Origin: Halichondria panicea | Taxonomy: Eukaryota > Porifera > Demospongiae > Suberitida > Halichondriidae | NCBI RefSeq assembly: GCF_963675165.1 | Contig: NC_087385.1 | Span: forward strand, 1,612,501-1,676,500 | Length of the DNA stretch: 64,000 bases | Direction: 5' to 3' | Shown: in pieces, positions 14,679 through 25,761 of the stretch | Position numbering within the stretch: position 1 is the first letter of the stretch | How the letters are laid out: every line of letters starts with the position of its first letter | The notes under the pieces: generated by a model | The model's database searches: none | Told to the model about the DNA's origin: nothing | Seen by the model: only the letters and a program-made list of their open reading frames with translations | Position numbers and translations under genes: made by a program

Positions 14679-14975
14679 GCTGATGACATAATTATGTTAT
14701 GGCTTGTATTTAATTCTAGCTTTTAAAAGTTTTGATATTCCGGTTTTAAGTATCATAGGCACGAGCATGTTATAATATTATGTAGAAAATTATGTGTGTC
14801 AAATAAATATTTCTGATCATCCCCTCACATTCAATCATACCTCACCACGTCTAATTGAAGCGTTCAGAGCTGATCGAGCTCAGTGAGCCGCAATACTATG
14901 CAGCTCCACACCTCCTATCATTCAATATACAGCTGCAAAATACATATAAACAAACAAACTATAGAGCTATAATTC

Positions 14976-16262
14976 AGAAATGAGATTTATGAAAAAGAAT
15001 GTGTCCATCAAGGCAACCTATAGCTAGCAATAAATCATTGTTAGCAAACTTACAAGCCTGTACTTCATTATTGTGCCCAGTCAGAGTCTGCATAGTGTAG
15101 AAATCAAGGGTGCTCTGTTCCTTGTATGAGCTGTGATATTGATCATCAAAAAATAAATCAGGAGGCGTAGCTTGCTCGTCAATAGCCAGTAGTCAAACAC
15201 CCCCCTCATGCGGAGATGCAATTATTCGGTCATCTTTGCTCACACAAATCTCTTTAATGTCTAACGACCTTTTTCCTTAGTGTACTTCAAGTACTTTTTT
15301 TGACAGTCTTTAGATGAATATTTTGGCTTGTAGACGTCTTGCCTGAGGTCAAGTAAAGATAAATTCTCCCTCATTATGTCATCTCTAAAATCATTATCAG
15401 TATGCCTCAGTCCGATGAATTCACCACAGTGAAAGAAAAATGGTGATTTGATTGATCGATTTGTATCTGAAGCCGTTCCTCTTTGCTCACTCATTGTGTA
15501 AATTGATGGTCGATTATATCTCCTGTCAATGTTAGTGTAAAAAAATTATCACGGAGATCTTTAATGACAGGAGCAATGTCGTTGAGATAGTTTCCATTGA
15601 AATGGTCTATGACCGTACATGTATTGTCATGCTCACCGATAAACATCTTATTGCTGTTGGGGGAGAGCCTCATTTGAACAGGTAAATTCATTTCGAAGAC
15701 GAGATTATCGTACTGTTCACTCGTATAATCGCACATTTTGTCCATCTTCCACTCCCTCACTCCATCGTACAAACCAACACTAAACAGACGTCCTGAGTTC
15801 TTGTCATATTCGATGTTCTTGACCCAGTTTTTGTGGCCTTGTAGCACTGCTATACTGTACTTGAGCTGTCGTAAGTCCCAAATTCTAATTGTTTTGTCGT
15901 CCGAACAAGTTGCAAATGTAAGAGGATCAATAAATGTTAAACAGTTTACAGCATCATCGTGAGCATTTTGAAGTGCATGGATTGGTTTGGATGAGCTCAG
16001 CCTTGAATCGTAGCAGAGAATAGCTCTATTAGAGCACACAGTTAATGCCAGGTTGTCTACTGGAGAGAATTCAATGTTGTAGATAGCCCCAAAATCTGAC
16101 TCTGTTTTGTTGGCCAGGGACTCTGAATTCAACCAGTTAGTAGTTTGGTACAGTCTTGTATTCACCGTGTGACTTATAGCTGAGACTGGGCATGTCAGAT
16201 TGTAGCAACTTTCCTCCAAAATATTATAAACTGAATGTGTACTGGCTAGTACCTATATACCT
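14976..16262 (-). pseudogene. Decayed inverted copy of the DCAF10-like gene
   Basis: Minus strand; aligns with 12498-13793 along nearly its whole length, including the 3' end ('cacattctttttcat'). The middle reads well (AHDDAVNCLTFIDPLTFATC, SDDKTIRIWDLRQL) but the copy has an early stop after MAGIY, a shift near 15490-15550, a stop after KYTKEKG at 15261, and further damage towards the end. Residue-level identity with the intact copy in the open part (15491-16219) is high, so the duplication is fairly young. It is tail to tail with the intact gene. Confidence 0.85.
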
Positions 16263-16345
16263 GCCATAGTTGCTGCTGCTTAGCTAGCTCGGCTCTGCTG
16301 TTGTGGGTGGGGCTCTTTGTGAGTTTCCATAATATCTCTGCGCAT

Positions 16346-17561
16346 CGAGGGGTCCGCAACGGGCCAAAATTCTGTACGAGATTCTGGAATCTTAATTAAT
16401 TAAAGATTCCAACGAGATTCCGAGATTCATTCAAGATTCCAGAGATTCCATTCAAGATTGCAAGATTTCTAGAAGATTTCAAGATTCCAAGATTTCTAGA
16501 AGATTTCAAGACTCCATTCAAGATTCCTACAAGACTTTTGGCTAGTCCTGGGCGTGGCCTTTCAGAAGGTTGTGGGCCACGCCCTGATCTAGTCGATCGC
16601 CGCCCTCCTTCCGGGCAACGGTAGAGGGCGGCGGCGCCCGACTTGCCCTGATCTACAAAGCTAGATCATAATACTAGATCCATAGCCATAGGCAGGCTAG
16701 GCTATAGACATCTAGTATGAGCACATTAAAGTATATGAATTGATGAACATAAAATAATTATACTTGTTGACTATAAAGTCATTGATTCTAACTACTTTAT
16801 CGACACTTGGTGCAATATCATAATCCCTTTTTTACTTTGGCGGCGTTGATGCATCTACCAATCTTCACATCCGTCACAGCCTACCATCCCTTGGCCATCA
16901 TCTGCACATCGACAGTAGCAATAGACAGGGATTTTCAAAGTGCGTGCAGGTCCTGGTCTTTTTGTTCGGAAGACAGTACCATTGTTTTTGTAGTGAAACA
17001 CGTGTACAAGTGGTCCCTCATTTGCTGCTGGTCGTAAACGAGGGAACATGGATCTAGTCCATGTGCAATGCTGGTACAATATGCAGCTGCAAACAGTGCA
17101 CAGTCATTTGGTTTGGGAGAGCTTTGTCCATCCTGTGATGCGCATAATTACAATTTTTCATGTACACTGGTACACTGGTATACTGCAGGTTAGACTCACC
17201 GGCACCATAAGCTCACTACCATTAAGATGAGAAGGGGAGCCTTGTCCCTCGCTTCGTCCATCCTGTGATGCATATACAAACAACAATTATTACGCTGGTA
17301 TGCTGCATACCACCATAAACTCACTCTCATTAAAGAGTGGACAGTTTGGACTTGGAGCCTTGTCCCTCGCTTCGTCCGTCCTGTGATGCATAGATCTATA
17401 TATAATTATGCAACTTTCAACTATAAATTATTACGCTGGTGCTGCATCAGACTCACTCAACCATAAGCTCACTCTCGGCATTAAGAGTGGGCAGTTTGGA
17501 GCTGATTTTGGGAGAGCTTTGTCATCACTTTACTGTTCAGCCTGCAAATTTTCATGACTTA
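16346..17561 (+). repeat. Left 1.2 kb inverted arm
   Basis: Inverse of 20932-22172. Ends inside at 'cctgcaaattttcatgactta'-like sequence shared with the other arm. See the composite element. Confidence 0.9.
16850..17140 (-). pseudogene. Ulp1-type protease / PHD finger fragment, left arm
   Basis: Mirror copy of the fragment at 21359-21640. Minus-strand reading gives KIPVYCYCRCADDGQGMVGC then DGCEDW followed by a stop, which is the start of a PHD-like finger; the preceding frame gives NDCALFAAAYCTSIAHG and YDQQQMRDHLYTCF, typical of the last part of a Ulp1/SUMO-protease domain in which the catalytic Cys lies in 'DCGLFA'. Here the two parts are in different frames and the finger is cut short, so it is a relic. 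Confidence 0.55.
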
Positions 17562-18083
17562 AACTTCCAAAAACACTTCTAGCTCTGTGTTCTTGGTCTT
17601 ATATGATGCTTCTTACCATTCTGGAGGGCGTGTAGAAGCGTTTTTTTCTTTCCAGGCCAACAAACTCTCACAAAATAATAATAATATGTAGACTAACTCC
17701 ACTTAAAATGGCGGCCAGAGCCAAGGAAAACAGCCTCTTGTGAGCTTTCAGTAGCCTTTTTTCCAAATATCTCTTCTACATGCCCTGCATATAGTGAAGC
17801 TACAGTAGACTGTACCTAAGCTTTATAGTAAAAATGTCTATTCGAGCCATAAAATGACTACTGCGTTTCAGCTGGACTTCCAGCTCATTCTAGCTGGAAA
17901 AGATCACTAGATCTAGCTCATGAATAATTAATGAGCAAACGGTTGACCGTAACCTTAATCGCTCCCTCTGATTTTTATCTAGGTAGAAAATCATCATTAT
18001 TTAAATTGGCACCCATGAATTAATTAATATACATGTACATACTGCATGCATGATTGCATATAGGCGCTACATACAGGGATTAT
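17562..18083. other. Non-coding spacer with an empty site matching the element at 44756-45317
   Basis: No coding exon. The stretch 17930-17990 (gagcaaacggttgaccgtaa, then ccttaatcgctccctc) is a diverged copy of the sequences that flank the TTAA-inserted foldback at 44756-45317, with a single TTAA at 17955-17958 where that element sits. 'ataaaatgactact' at 17850 also recurs at 44535. Confidence 0.55.
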
Positions 18084-18092
18084 GATCAGATG

Positions 18093-19185
18093 GGGTTGTT
18101 ATAAAACAGGGAATGAGAAATGAGGAAATGAGAAATAAGAAATGAGGAAATGAGGAAATAAGAAATAGGAAATGAGGAAATGAAGAAATAATATATATAT
18201 GTTTACAATCATCACCATGGCATTAATTTTCATCACAATAATTTTATGACATTGTTATAATAATAATTATTATACACAAAAGTAATGACTGATATCAGCC
18301 AAGAAGCTAGTAGGTGACTAAGTATTTAGTTATCAAATATATAATTATAGTGGCACCTCCACACAGTACAGGTTGTCGGACACATTGTAAGAATTAAATT
18401 TTACCATCGCTTCAGATGGCACAGTGAGCTTTCTTCATTAAAGGTAGCATCAGCTTTCACTAGGCATTGCTTGTGAGAATGGTAATGGGAATTGCTTTCT
18501 TCACGCTGTAGCGAGATTGGATATGATACCAGTACAGTGTACTAATGTCATTACTTCCTGCAGCTTTACGACAGGCCTGAGTCCCATCCACACAAAGTCT
18601 CCCCACTTACATTCAAGTTTCCTGCAGAATTTGACTGTATCGGACTGGCAGATCATTAGAATTTGCTTGGTTTGACAAACAGTTTTGGAGGTTTCTTTGC
18701 TGTTACTTACATGTAGATGTTGACATTGAGTCCAGTCCATTGACTATCACTTGCCCACCGGATTGTGAAATCAGTGAATGTATTGCCAGTATAGCCACGC
18801 ACAGGTAAATTGTTTGAGACTGTGGGACTGTAGGACAGTACATGTAAGTACCGTTACGTAGGTAGATCTGATCTCTGAACCATGCCAGTCGTACATGGCA
18901 CACAAGTAGATAGAGGTAGAGAGTGTCACACCGTGTACCAGAGGAACATAAGTTCTGTATGGTGGCAGAGCACCAGGAAACTTGTCAGCACCAGGAGGTA
19001 CGTACCTGTAGCTCAGTAGATGTTAGCTTCGTCTTCAGACTTGCTCTGCCGATAGATATGCTCTCAGTCTGCCTAACAGCTCATTTCTCGTTCTCATTTC
19101 CTCATTTCCTATTTCTTATTTCCTCATTTCCTCATTTCCTCATTTCTCATTTCCTCATTTCTCATTCCCTGTTTTATAACAACCC
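18093..19185. mobile_element. Foldback element with 9-base target duplication (Mutator type)
   Basis: Terminal inverted repeats begin GGGTTGTTATAAAACAGGG and continue into A/G-rich words (gaaatgagg). The flanks carry the 9-base direct repeat gatcagatg at 18084-18092 and 19186-19194. A 9-base duplication points to the Mutator superfamily. The interior has no transposase; on its minus strand there is one splice-flanked open piece (about 18714-18860, SYSPTVSNNLPVRGYTG, ending at gtaagt) and another after ctgcag at about 18625 (CKWGDFVWMGLRPVVK) that may be captured gene fragments. Family of these is not recognised. Confidence 0.7.
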
Positions 19186-19194
19186 GATCAGATG

Positions 19195-19374
19195 GCAGAG
19201 GTCAAGAAAGCAATGTCACAGGTCCAAACCAAGGGCGTATACAGAGAAGAGGGCATGCAACTCACTATGTATCCTACGTACTCATCCGACTTCGTATCAG
19301 AGACCGGATATGCTAAAAATAGAATCCAGTATACGGACGTGAACAAATGGGCGGTGTTGTTTACGGAGTTATAA
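19195..19374 (+). other. Short coding-like fragment of unknown origin
   Basis: Open frame MAEVKKAMSQVQTKGVYREE, then GMQLTMYPTYSSDFVSETG, ending at a TAA at 19372-19374. The ATG overlaps the right target duplication of the foldback element, so the reading began differently before that insertion. A degraded inverse copy (GVYREEGMQLAPFSESSDF on the minus strand) lies at 20314-20395 next to the poly(A) tract. Unidentified; may be an exon of a host or element gene. Confidence 0.3.
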
Positions 19375-19682
19375 TTATGGGCGTGTACATCAGAGCTGCC
19401 TACCTAGCTAGCTAGCTAACAGTGCAGTATTATTTTAGAGAAGTGTCATGACCAGTCCTAGTCCAGCCAGGTCCAAGACAACCCCTTCGAGCATGAAGTT
19501 GAGTGCTGGGCGCATTGTTAAGAAGTACCAGAGACTCAGGAAGACAGATTATTGTACCTAGGTTTCATCTTCTTGGAGTTGCAACTGTTGGATGGTTTGC
19601 CTTTGCCTTTGACACTGCTAGTACAAGCCATACTGCTGCTGAGAACTAGTTTTACTATGCTGCAATCGAGCTAGCTAGGATT

Positions 19683-20281
19683 TACCTTGTGCGGTCAAAG
19701 GTTACGCCGTGGGCGTTTTTGTGGGCAGTTCTAAAAATAGCTCTGATGTTGTGGCCCAGAGCTTCTGGAGCAACGATAGACAGAGTGCATTTTTTGATGT
19801 CAGGGTCTTCAACCCGTACGCACCTACCTATCGCCGCTCCACCATGGCCCAGAGCTACAGAAGAAACGAGATGGAGAAGAAGAGAGCATATGAACAGCGT
19901 GTAAGAGAAGTCGAACATGGATCGTTCACGCCTTTGGTTTTCTCTGCTGCTGGAGGTATGGGTCCGGCTGCAGATATTGTCTACAAGAAACTAGCTTCAA
20001 TGCTGGCAGAGAAACAGGACAAAACATACAGCACAACTCTGAATTGGATGAGATGTAGGCTAAATTTCTCTCTCATAAGATCAGAGATTATGTGCATCAG
20101 AGGCTCTAGGAAGTCATTCACACTGGCACTATTGACCTAGCAACTCAAGAAGGCCGGGTGCTATCGGTCTGAAACATGTGTTTTCACCCAGGAACTTTAT
20201 AAAATTATGTCACATGTTTTTGTTGTTTTTTCTTGGTTTGTTTTTTTGTTTTGTCTTTTGTCTTTTATCTTCTCACTTGCA

Positions 20282-20313
<32 letters not shown>
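19683..20313 (+). mobile_element. 5'-truncated retroposed fragment with poly(A) tail (LINE-type)
   Basis: An open frame to 20140 reads FFDVRVFNPYAPTYRRSTMA, YRRNEMEKKRAYEQRVREVE, HGSFTPLVFSAAGGMG, ending RCRLNFSLIRSEIMCIRGSR. I know this C-terminal block as a very common one in invertebrate retrotransposon-associated proteins, but cannot attach it firmly to a clade. It is followed by a 140-base T/G-rich 3' part and 'aataaa' running into about 31 A (20283-20313). The poly(A) tail and missing 5' part fit target-primed insertion of a LINE-like transcript; the long intact A tract suggests youth. Confidence 0.55.
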
Positions 20314-20317
<4 letters not shown>

Positions 20318-20510
20318 CAATACGAAGTCGGATGATTCTGAGAATGGGGCGAGTTGCATGCCCTCTTCTCTGTATACGCCCTTGTCCAAACTAATTACAG
20401 CCATGAAAGAGAGTGTTGTTGGTAAACATTATATGTAGTTTCACATAATAGTTATGGCCGGCCCACGAGATGGTTTCAGGTTAGGTGGTGATCATGTGGT
20501 GATCATGCTC

Positions 20511-20930
20511 AGCGAGGGGTCCGCAACGGCCAGGAATCTGGTACAAAATTTTTGGAATCTCAACTGAAATCTTGAAATCTCACTTGGAATCTTGAAATCT
20601 TGTGGAATCTCTGGAATCTTGTGGAATCTCTGGAATCCCTTGGAATCTCTGAAATCTCTTGGAATCTCTGGAATCTTGTGGAATGTTAATGAGATACCCG
20701 TAAATGTATATAAATAATCCGTATACCTCGCCGTAGATTATTATTGAGGTTGCAGTAGCCTCGAGACCAGGCCGATTATCGAGGCTACGGTTGCAGTTGC
20801 GGTTGCAGGCTCAGCTGCTATTTACATATCTCTCTCTATGAGAATCCTCCTCATAGCAGCTCTGTGTGCAGATTATAGACGATTCCTAAAGAGATTAAGG
20901 TGAGTTTAACCAGCATAATAATAATAATAA
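20511..20930 (+). repeat. Dispersed 5'-end unit, copy 1 (second copy at 44103-44534)
   Basis: Starts gaggggtccgcaacggccag, continues with about 170 bases of 'ggaatctc/gaaatctt' words, then a TATA-like 'gtatataaataa', a short palindrome (agcctcgagaccaggccgat, inverse partly following), and an ATG-headed exon-like piece (MRILLIAALCADYRRFLKRL) ending at a good donor (aag/gtgagt). The unit ends at 'cagcataataataataataat'. Nearly identical to 44103-44534. Looks like the promoter and first exon of a transposon whose remaining parts are missing. Confidence 0.7.
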
Positions 20931-20931
20931 T

Positions 20932-22172
20932 TAAGTCATGAAAATTTGCAGGCTGAACAGTAAAGTGATGACAAAGCTCTCCCAACATCAGCTCCAAACT
21001 GCCCACTCTTAATGCCGAGAGTGAGCTTATGGTTGAGTGAGTCTGATGCAGCACCAGCGTAATAATTTATAGTTGAAAGTTGCATAATTATATATAGATC
21101 TATGCATCACAGGACGGACGAAGCGAGGGACAAGGCTCCAAGTCCAAACTGTCCACTCTTAATGAGAGTGAGTTTATGGTGGTATGCAGTATACCAGCGT
21201 AATAATTGTTGTTTGTATATGCATCACAGGATGGACGAAGCGAGGGACAAGGCTCCCCTTCTCATCTTAATGGTAGTGAGCTTATGGTGCCGGTGAGTCT
21301 AACCTGCAGTATACCAGTGTACCAGTGTACATGAAAAATTGTAATTATGCGCATCACAGGATGGACAAAGCTCTCCCAAACCAAATGACTGTGCACTGTT
21401 TGCAGCTGCATATTGTACCAGCATTGCACATGGACTAGATCCATGTTCCCTCGTTTACGACCAGCAGCAAATGAGGGACCACTTGTACACGTGTTTCACT
21501 ACAAAAACAATGGTACTGTCTTCCGAACAAAAAGACCAGGACCTGCACGCACTTTGAAAATCCCTGTCTATTGCTACTGTCGATGTGCAGATGATGGCCA
21601 AGGAATGGTAGGCTGTGACGGATGTGAAGATTGGTAGATGCATCAACGCCGCCAAAGTAAAAAAGGGATTATGATATTGCACCAAGTGTCGATAAAGTAG
21701 TTAGAATCAATGACTTTATAGTCAACAAGTATAATTATTTTATGTTCATCAATTCATATACTTTAATGTGCTCATACTAGATGTCTATAGCCTAGCCTGC
21801 CTATGGATCTAGAATAAATAGTATTATGATCTAGCTTTGTAGATCAGGGCAAGTCGGGCGCCGCCGCCCTCTACCGTTGCCCGGAAGGAGGGCGGCGATT
21901 GACTAGATCAGGGCGTGGCCCACAACCTTCTGAAAGGCCACGCCCAGGACTAGCCAAAAGTCTTGTAGGAATCTTTCTGGAATCTTGGAATCTTGAATGG
22001 AATCTTGAAATCTTCTAGAAATCTTGGAATCTTGAATGGAATCTTGAAATCTTCTAGAAATCTTGCAATCTTGAATGGAATCTCTGGAATCTTGAATGAA
22101 TCTCGGAATCTCGTTGGAATCTTTAAGATTCCAGAATCTCGTACAGAATTTTGGCCCGTTGCGGACCCCTCG
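20932..22172 (-). repeat. Right 1.2 kb inverted arm
   Basis: Inverse of 16346-17561. Contains at 20960-21370 about four iterations of an exon-like unit: tgcatcacag / gacggacgaagcgaggga... / aatgagagtgagtttatgg, each 110-140 bases, the last running into the Ulp1-like fragment. Confidence 0.9.
21359..21640 (+). pseudogene. Ulp1-type protease / PHD finger fragment, right arm
   Basis: After a cacag acceptor the frame reads DGQSSPKPNDCALFAAAYC, TSIAHGLDPCSLVYDQQQ, MRDHLYTCF. This fits the C-terminal part of a Ulp1/C48 cysteine protease, with DCALF in place of the usual DCGLF around the catalytic Cys. In another frame IPVYCYCRCADDGQGMVG then CDGCEDW fits the first half of a PHD-type zinc finger, ended by a stop. 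This protease-plus-finger pairing is common in transposon-carried genes of cnidarians and sponges. Two frames and truncation show it is not functional. Confidence 0.55.
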
Positions 22173-22354
22173 GTTGCAACCTTGTAAACTGGTGCGACTT
22201 CTTGCCTAGTGTGCTTTAATCGATAATTCTTTTTTTTTTTATCCATCTCTGCATAGGGTCAAGAATACAGCAGCATGCATGGTGCATGGTGCACAGATTC
22301 ACTACTTTAACGTGGGTACTAACTGTACAGTATTAAGAGTGCTTGTTAATACTC

Positions 22355-22612
22355 TAATTAGGGTAAATCCACCTTCACTTGTGCAATGCTCAGTCCTGTC
22401 TTTTTGGAAGCACGGCTAATGAAGGCGGTGAAGCGTGCTGCTTCTCCTTTCATTCCATTCTTGTAAAAGGTATTATTTTAGTGTAGTTGTCTGCTCCGTG
22501 GAAAATTTTCTGCTTCCAGTGCTAGTGCTGGATTTTGCAGTCTGCATCCCATCACCACTGCTAACAGGCTCACTCTCAGTATCACTGTCAGTAGGACTAT
22601 CCATTGCAGGAG
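22355..22612 (-). pseudogene. Homeodomain-like fragment of transposon type
   Basis: Minus strand from ATG about 22600: MDSPTDSDTESEPVSSGDG, then KFSTEQTTTLK, a stop/shift, then YKNGMKGEAARFTAFISRAS and KKTGLSIAQVK. This 'F..EQ...L..YY.NGM.G....' with 'TGL...QVK' layout is a helix-turn-helix module I know from many invertebrate mobile-element proteins. The break between LK and YKNGM and the abrupt end after QVKVDLP show it is a relic. Low certainty on the name. Confidence 0.4.
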
Positions 22613-25600
22613 CTCAGAGCTGGCACTAGTTGGGCGGAGCCCGACCGTCCCTGACGGGAGGTCGGGTTGCAAGCCTATCTGGAATGGGATTGGCTTTGTT
22701 CACTCGATGTCAGGAACGGAAGTTTATTTAACCACAACACATCCCGCGAAATGCGCGCGAATTGTTCAAACACATGGCTTGAGAGTTCAGTGATGGCAAA
22801 CAGTGAGTCTGATAGTGCTAGTCGTGGCTGCCCTGATTGGGCACAGCAATTAAAGTCAATAGGCCAACAATACTATGGAGGAATAGTGGATGACGCTGAA
22901 AGCCTCCTAGAGCTACACAGCAGGTCTACTGTAAGTACATTTGGTACCAGGACGTCAGTGAGCAAGCTCTCCAAACAGGTGCAGGTGGACGATGGAAACA
23001 AATCTCCCATTGTTACCAAAGTAAGTAATGAAGTCAGCGAACAGTCAAGGGGTACACGTACATTATAATAACATTGTTAATCAAAAATAATAATTATTGT
23101 AATTATTATACACGTATAGGCAAGGGTGTATTGGAATCATTCAATTGAAGGTCACAATATATCATTTGATGGCATCCCATTTATTGTTTCAAGAATTTGA
23201 AAACAGCACTGCCAGTTTGGTCAGCAGTACTTCAAGGGATAAACATTAACATCTAGTCGAACACGTCTCCAAGGTACACGCAAAGTGGGCTGTCCAGCAC
23301 ACATACATGTACACGAGGTGATGCTCTTCCCATCTTTTGCTGTTTCTGAACCGAGCACCCATTTACTTGGACCTAGGAAAATGAAAGAAACAAAGGCAAC
23401 AAAAATGGCAGCTTTAAAGAAAGTTCTCGTAAGCGGGGAGGAAGTGGAGACAACAACAAAATATTTTGTCCTACTCCCCACTGTACAAGCTCATGGCAAA
23501 TATCATCCAACATCTGGCCTTGCTGGATTTGCCCAAAAAGTCCATCCTAAAATAACTGAAAAAATCAATACACTTGTAGGAGAAGGAATAACCGAATTGC
23601 AAGAGGTGAAACGAGCCCTCAGACACTATGTTATACATTGTCTATTCCCAGATCCCAAAGATCGTCCATGTGAGACTAACAGGGCATACTATCCAACGAA
23701 CACTGATATCAAGAATCATGTTTACTCAGCAAAGTGTGCCCAAGAATTATCAAAGTTAGATCAAGACAATCTTAAACTAAAAATTGATAAGTGGAAGAAT
23801 GAATCCATTAACCATGTTCCACTATAGATAGACCTTATACTAAGATAAAAGAAGAAAATACCTGTGAAGAAGAGGATCCTCTGATATTTTCTCACACCCT
23901 TCTTTATGTCCATCAGGAACAGTGGCAACAGCACCTGCTAAAAAGATACGGAAACACAATTGTTCTCATGGATGCGACTTATAAAACAACAAAGTATGAA
24001 CTGCCTATGTTTTTTGTAACTGTAAAGACTAATGTTGGCTATACACCTGTTGCAGATTTTGTCATTCAGTCTGAGACGAGTGACCATATTGCAGAAGCAC
24101 TTAGGGTCATAGCAAGCTGGAACCCAGAGTGGAGTCCACCATTCTTTATGACAGACTATTCAGATGCAGAAATTACGGCTATTGAGTCTGTTTTTCCGCA
24201 CTGTAGAGTGTATTTGTGCGACTTTCATCGTGAACAGTGTTGGGAACGGTGGATGAAAGATAAGAAGCATGGGCTTTCACTTACCGATGGAGAAATTCTG
24301 TTGGGAATGCTCCGAAAATGTGCTTGGGCAGCACCGGGATCAAATGGCCTATCATTAGATCACTACTATCAGCAGGAAGTTGGCAACCTACAGAGAACAG
24401 ACGTGTGGAAAAACAATGGGCAGGTTAGGGACTGGCTAAGTGCTAAGTGGCTACCAAATTCACAGGTAAGAGTTTGTAAAACTATATAGTATACTTTTTA
24501 TGTAATGTGCTATATTTAGGATACTACTGCAACGAAGATATACATGTATACGCATACAAGTGTATAATTCATACACACATGCATGCATGTACACACCTTT
24601 TCTATAGAGATGGGCTAGGGCTTTTCGAGATAACGACTATCATGCAGCCATAAACACAAATAATGGAACCGAGGCTCTCAATAAAGTTTTGAAATATAAC
24701 TATTTACCGAAACGAAAGAACATAACTTTATCATCTGTGTGTACCACACTTATCGAGTCTTTCCTACCAGATGCTCATCAAAAATATGTATGTTTAAACT
24801 ACATGCAGTCAAGCCAGTACAGATCTTACAAGAGCAGCGTTCCAGAATATCTACGTGATAGACCAAAAACTACTATCCTCCATTGCCTAGAAAGGAAGTC
24901 CAAAGCACTTAAATATGTCACAGATGACATTAAAGTGGTCGATAGCAAACAAGGGATTTTTACAATTGAAGGGTCGAAGAACAAGAAACACACCATAAAC
25001 TTTGGAATCGAAAATGAAGATGGAATGCCTTCATGTACATGTCCGGACTGGCAACAATGGCACATTCCATGCAAACATTTCTTTGCTGAGTTTAACTTGC
25101 AAAGTGGGTGGGCATGGTCAAACCTTCATCCAAAATATCTGAACAGTCCATATCTCTGTACGGACTCTCACGTACTCCATGACTACTTTCATAACACTGC
25201 CTCTAATGAATCACTCAACACTGATTCGTTAAATAGCTCAACTGATACAGTAGCCCTCATATAAAAGTTCCCGTTTCGTTTTCGTTGCACGAAGCGTTCC
25301 GTTTTTACGGCGCCAGAAAAACGCAAATTGAACGGAAGCGTATTATTCATAAATGCACCGTAATTACGTTCCGTTGTTACGTTGTACGGGAAAAAAAACG
25401 GGTAAAATTTGATGAGTCAGTACGCGGTACGCAGCTACAAGTAGCTAGCCGTCTCTTACTCTCTATTAAAGATAGCTAGTCTCTGTGGACGTGGATGGAT
25501 CTGTCTCTGTGCCTTTGCAGAGCAACCATGTTACAGCAGCGTTTAGGGAGTCCAAGAAGGCTTGCAATGCCATCAGAGTTATTTTGCTCAAAGAAATAAC

Positions 25601-25761
25601 AACTCAAAGGTTAGATCTATTAGTGCAGTGGCAAAGGTGATTGATTTGAACCTTTTGACAGGTTGTGATTGGAGTGTCAGCAGTATAAAGATAGTGAGTG
25701 TCCAAGGTAGTAGTCATTCATTTATCAACCATTTTGAAGATTGAAGATATTTAACAAGATT

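Larger units (their letters stand above)
16346..22172. mobile_element. Composite mobile element with 1.2 kb inverted arms
   Basis: The arms 16346-17561 and 20932-22172 are almost identical in inverse orientation and both start at the outer end with cgaggggtccgcaacgggcc. Outer parts are built of tandem 'gattccaagatttctagaa' words and a G/C-rich palindromic block (about 16548-16650); inner parts contain tandem exon-like units and a Ulp1/PHD coding fragment. The 3.4 kb centre contains another foldback element (18093-19185), a retroposed fragment with poly(A) and a further copy of the 'gaggggtccgcaacgg' 5' unit. No intact transposase is present and I find no convincing target duplication, so the superfamily is open. 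Confidence 0.65.
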
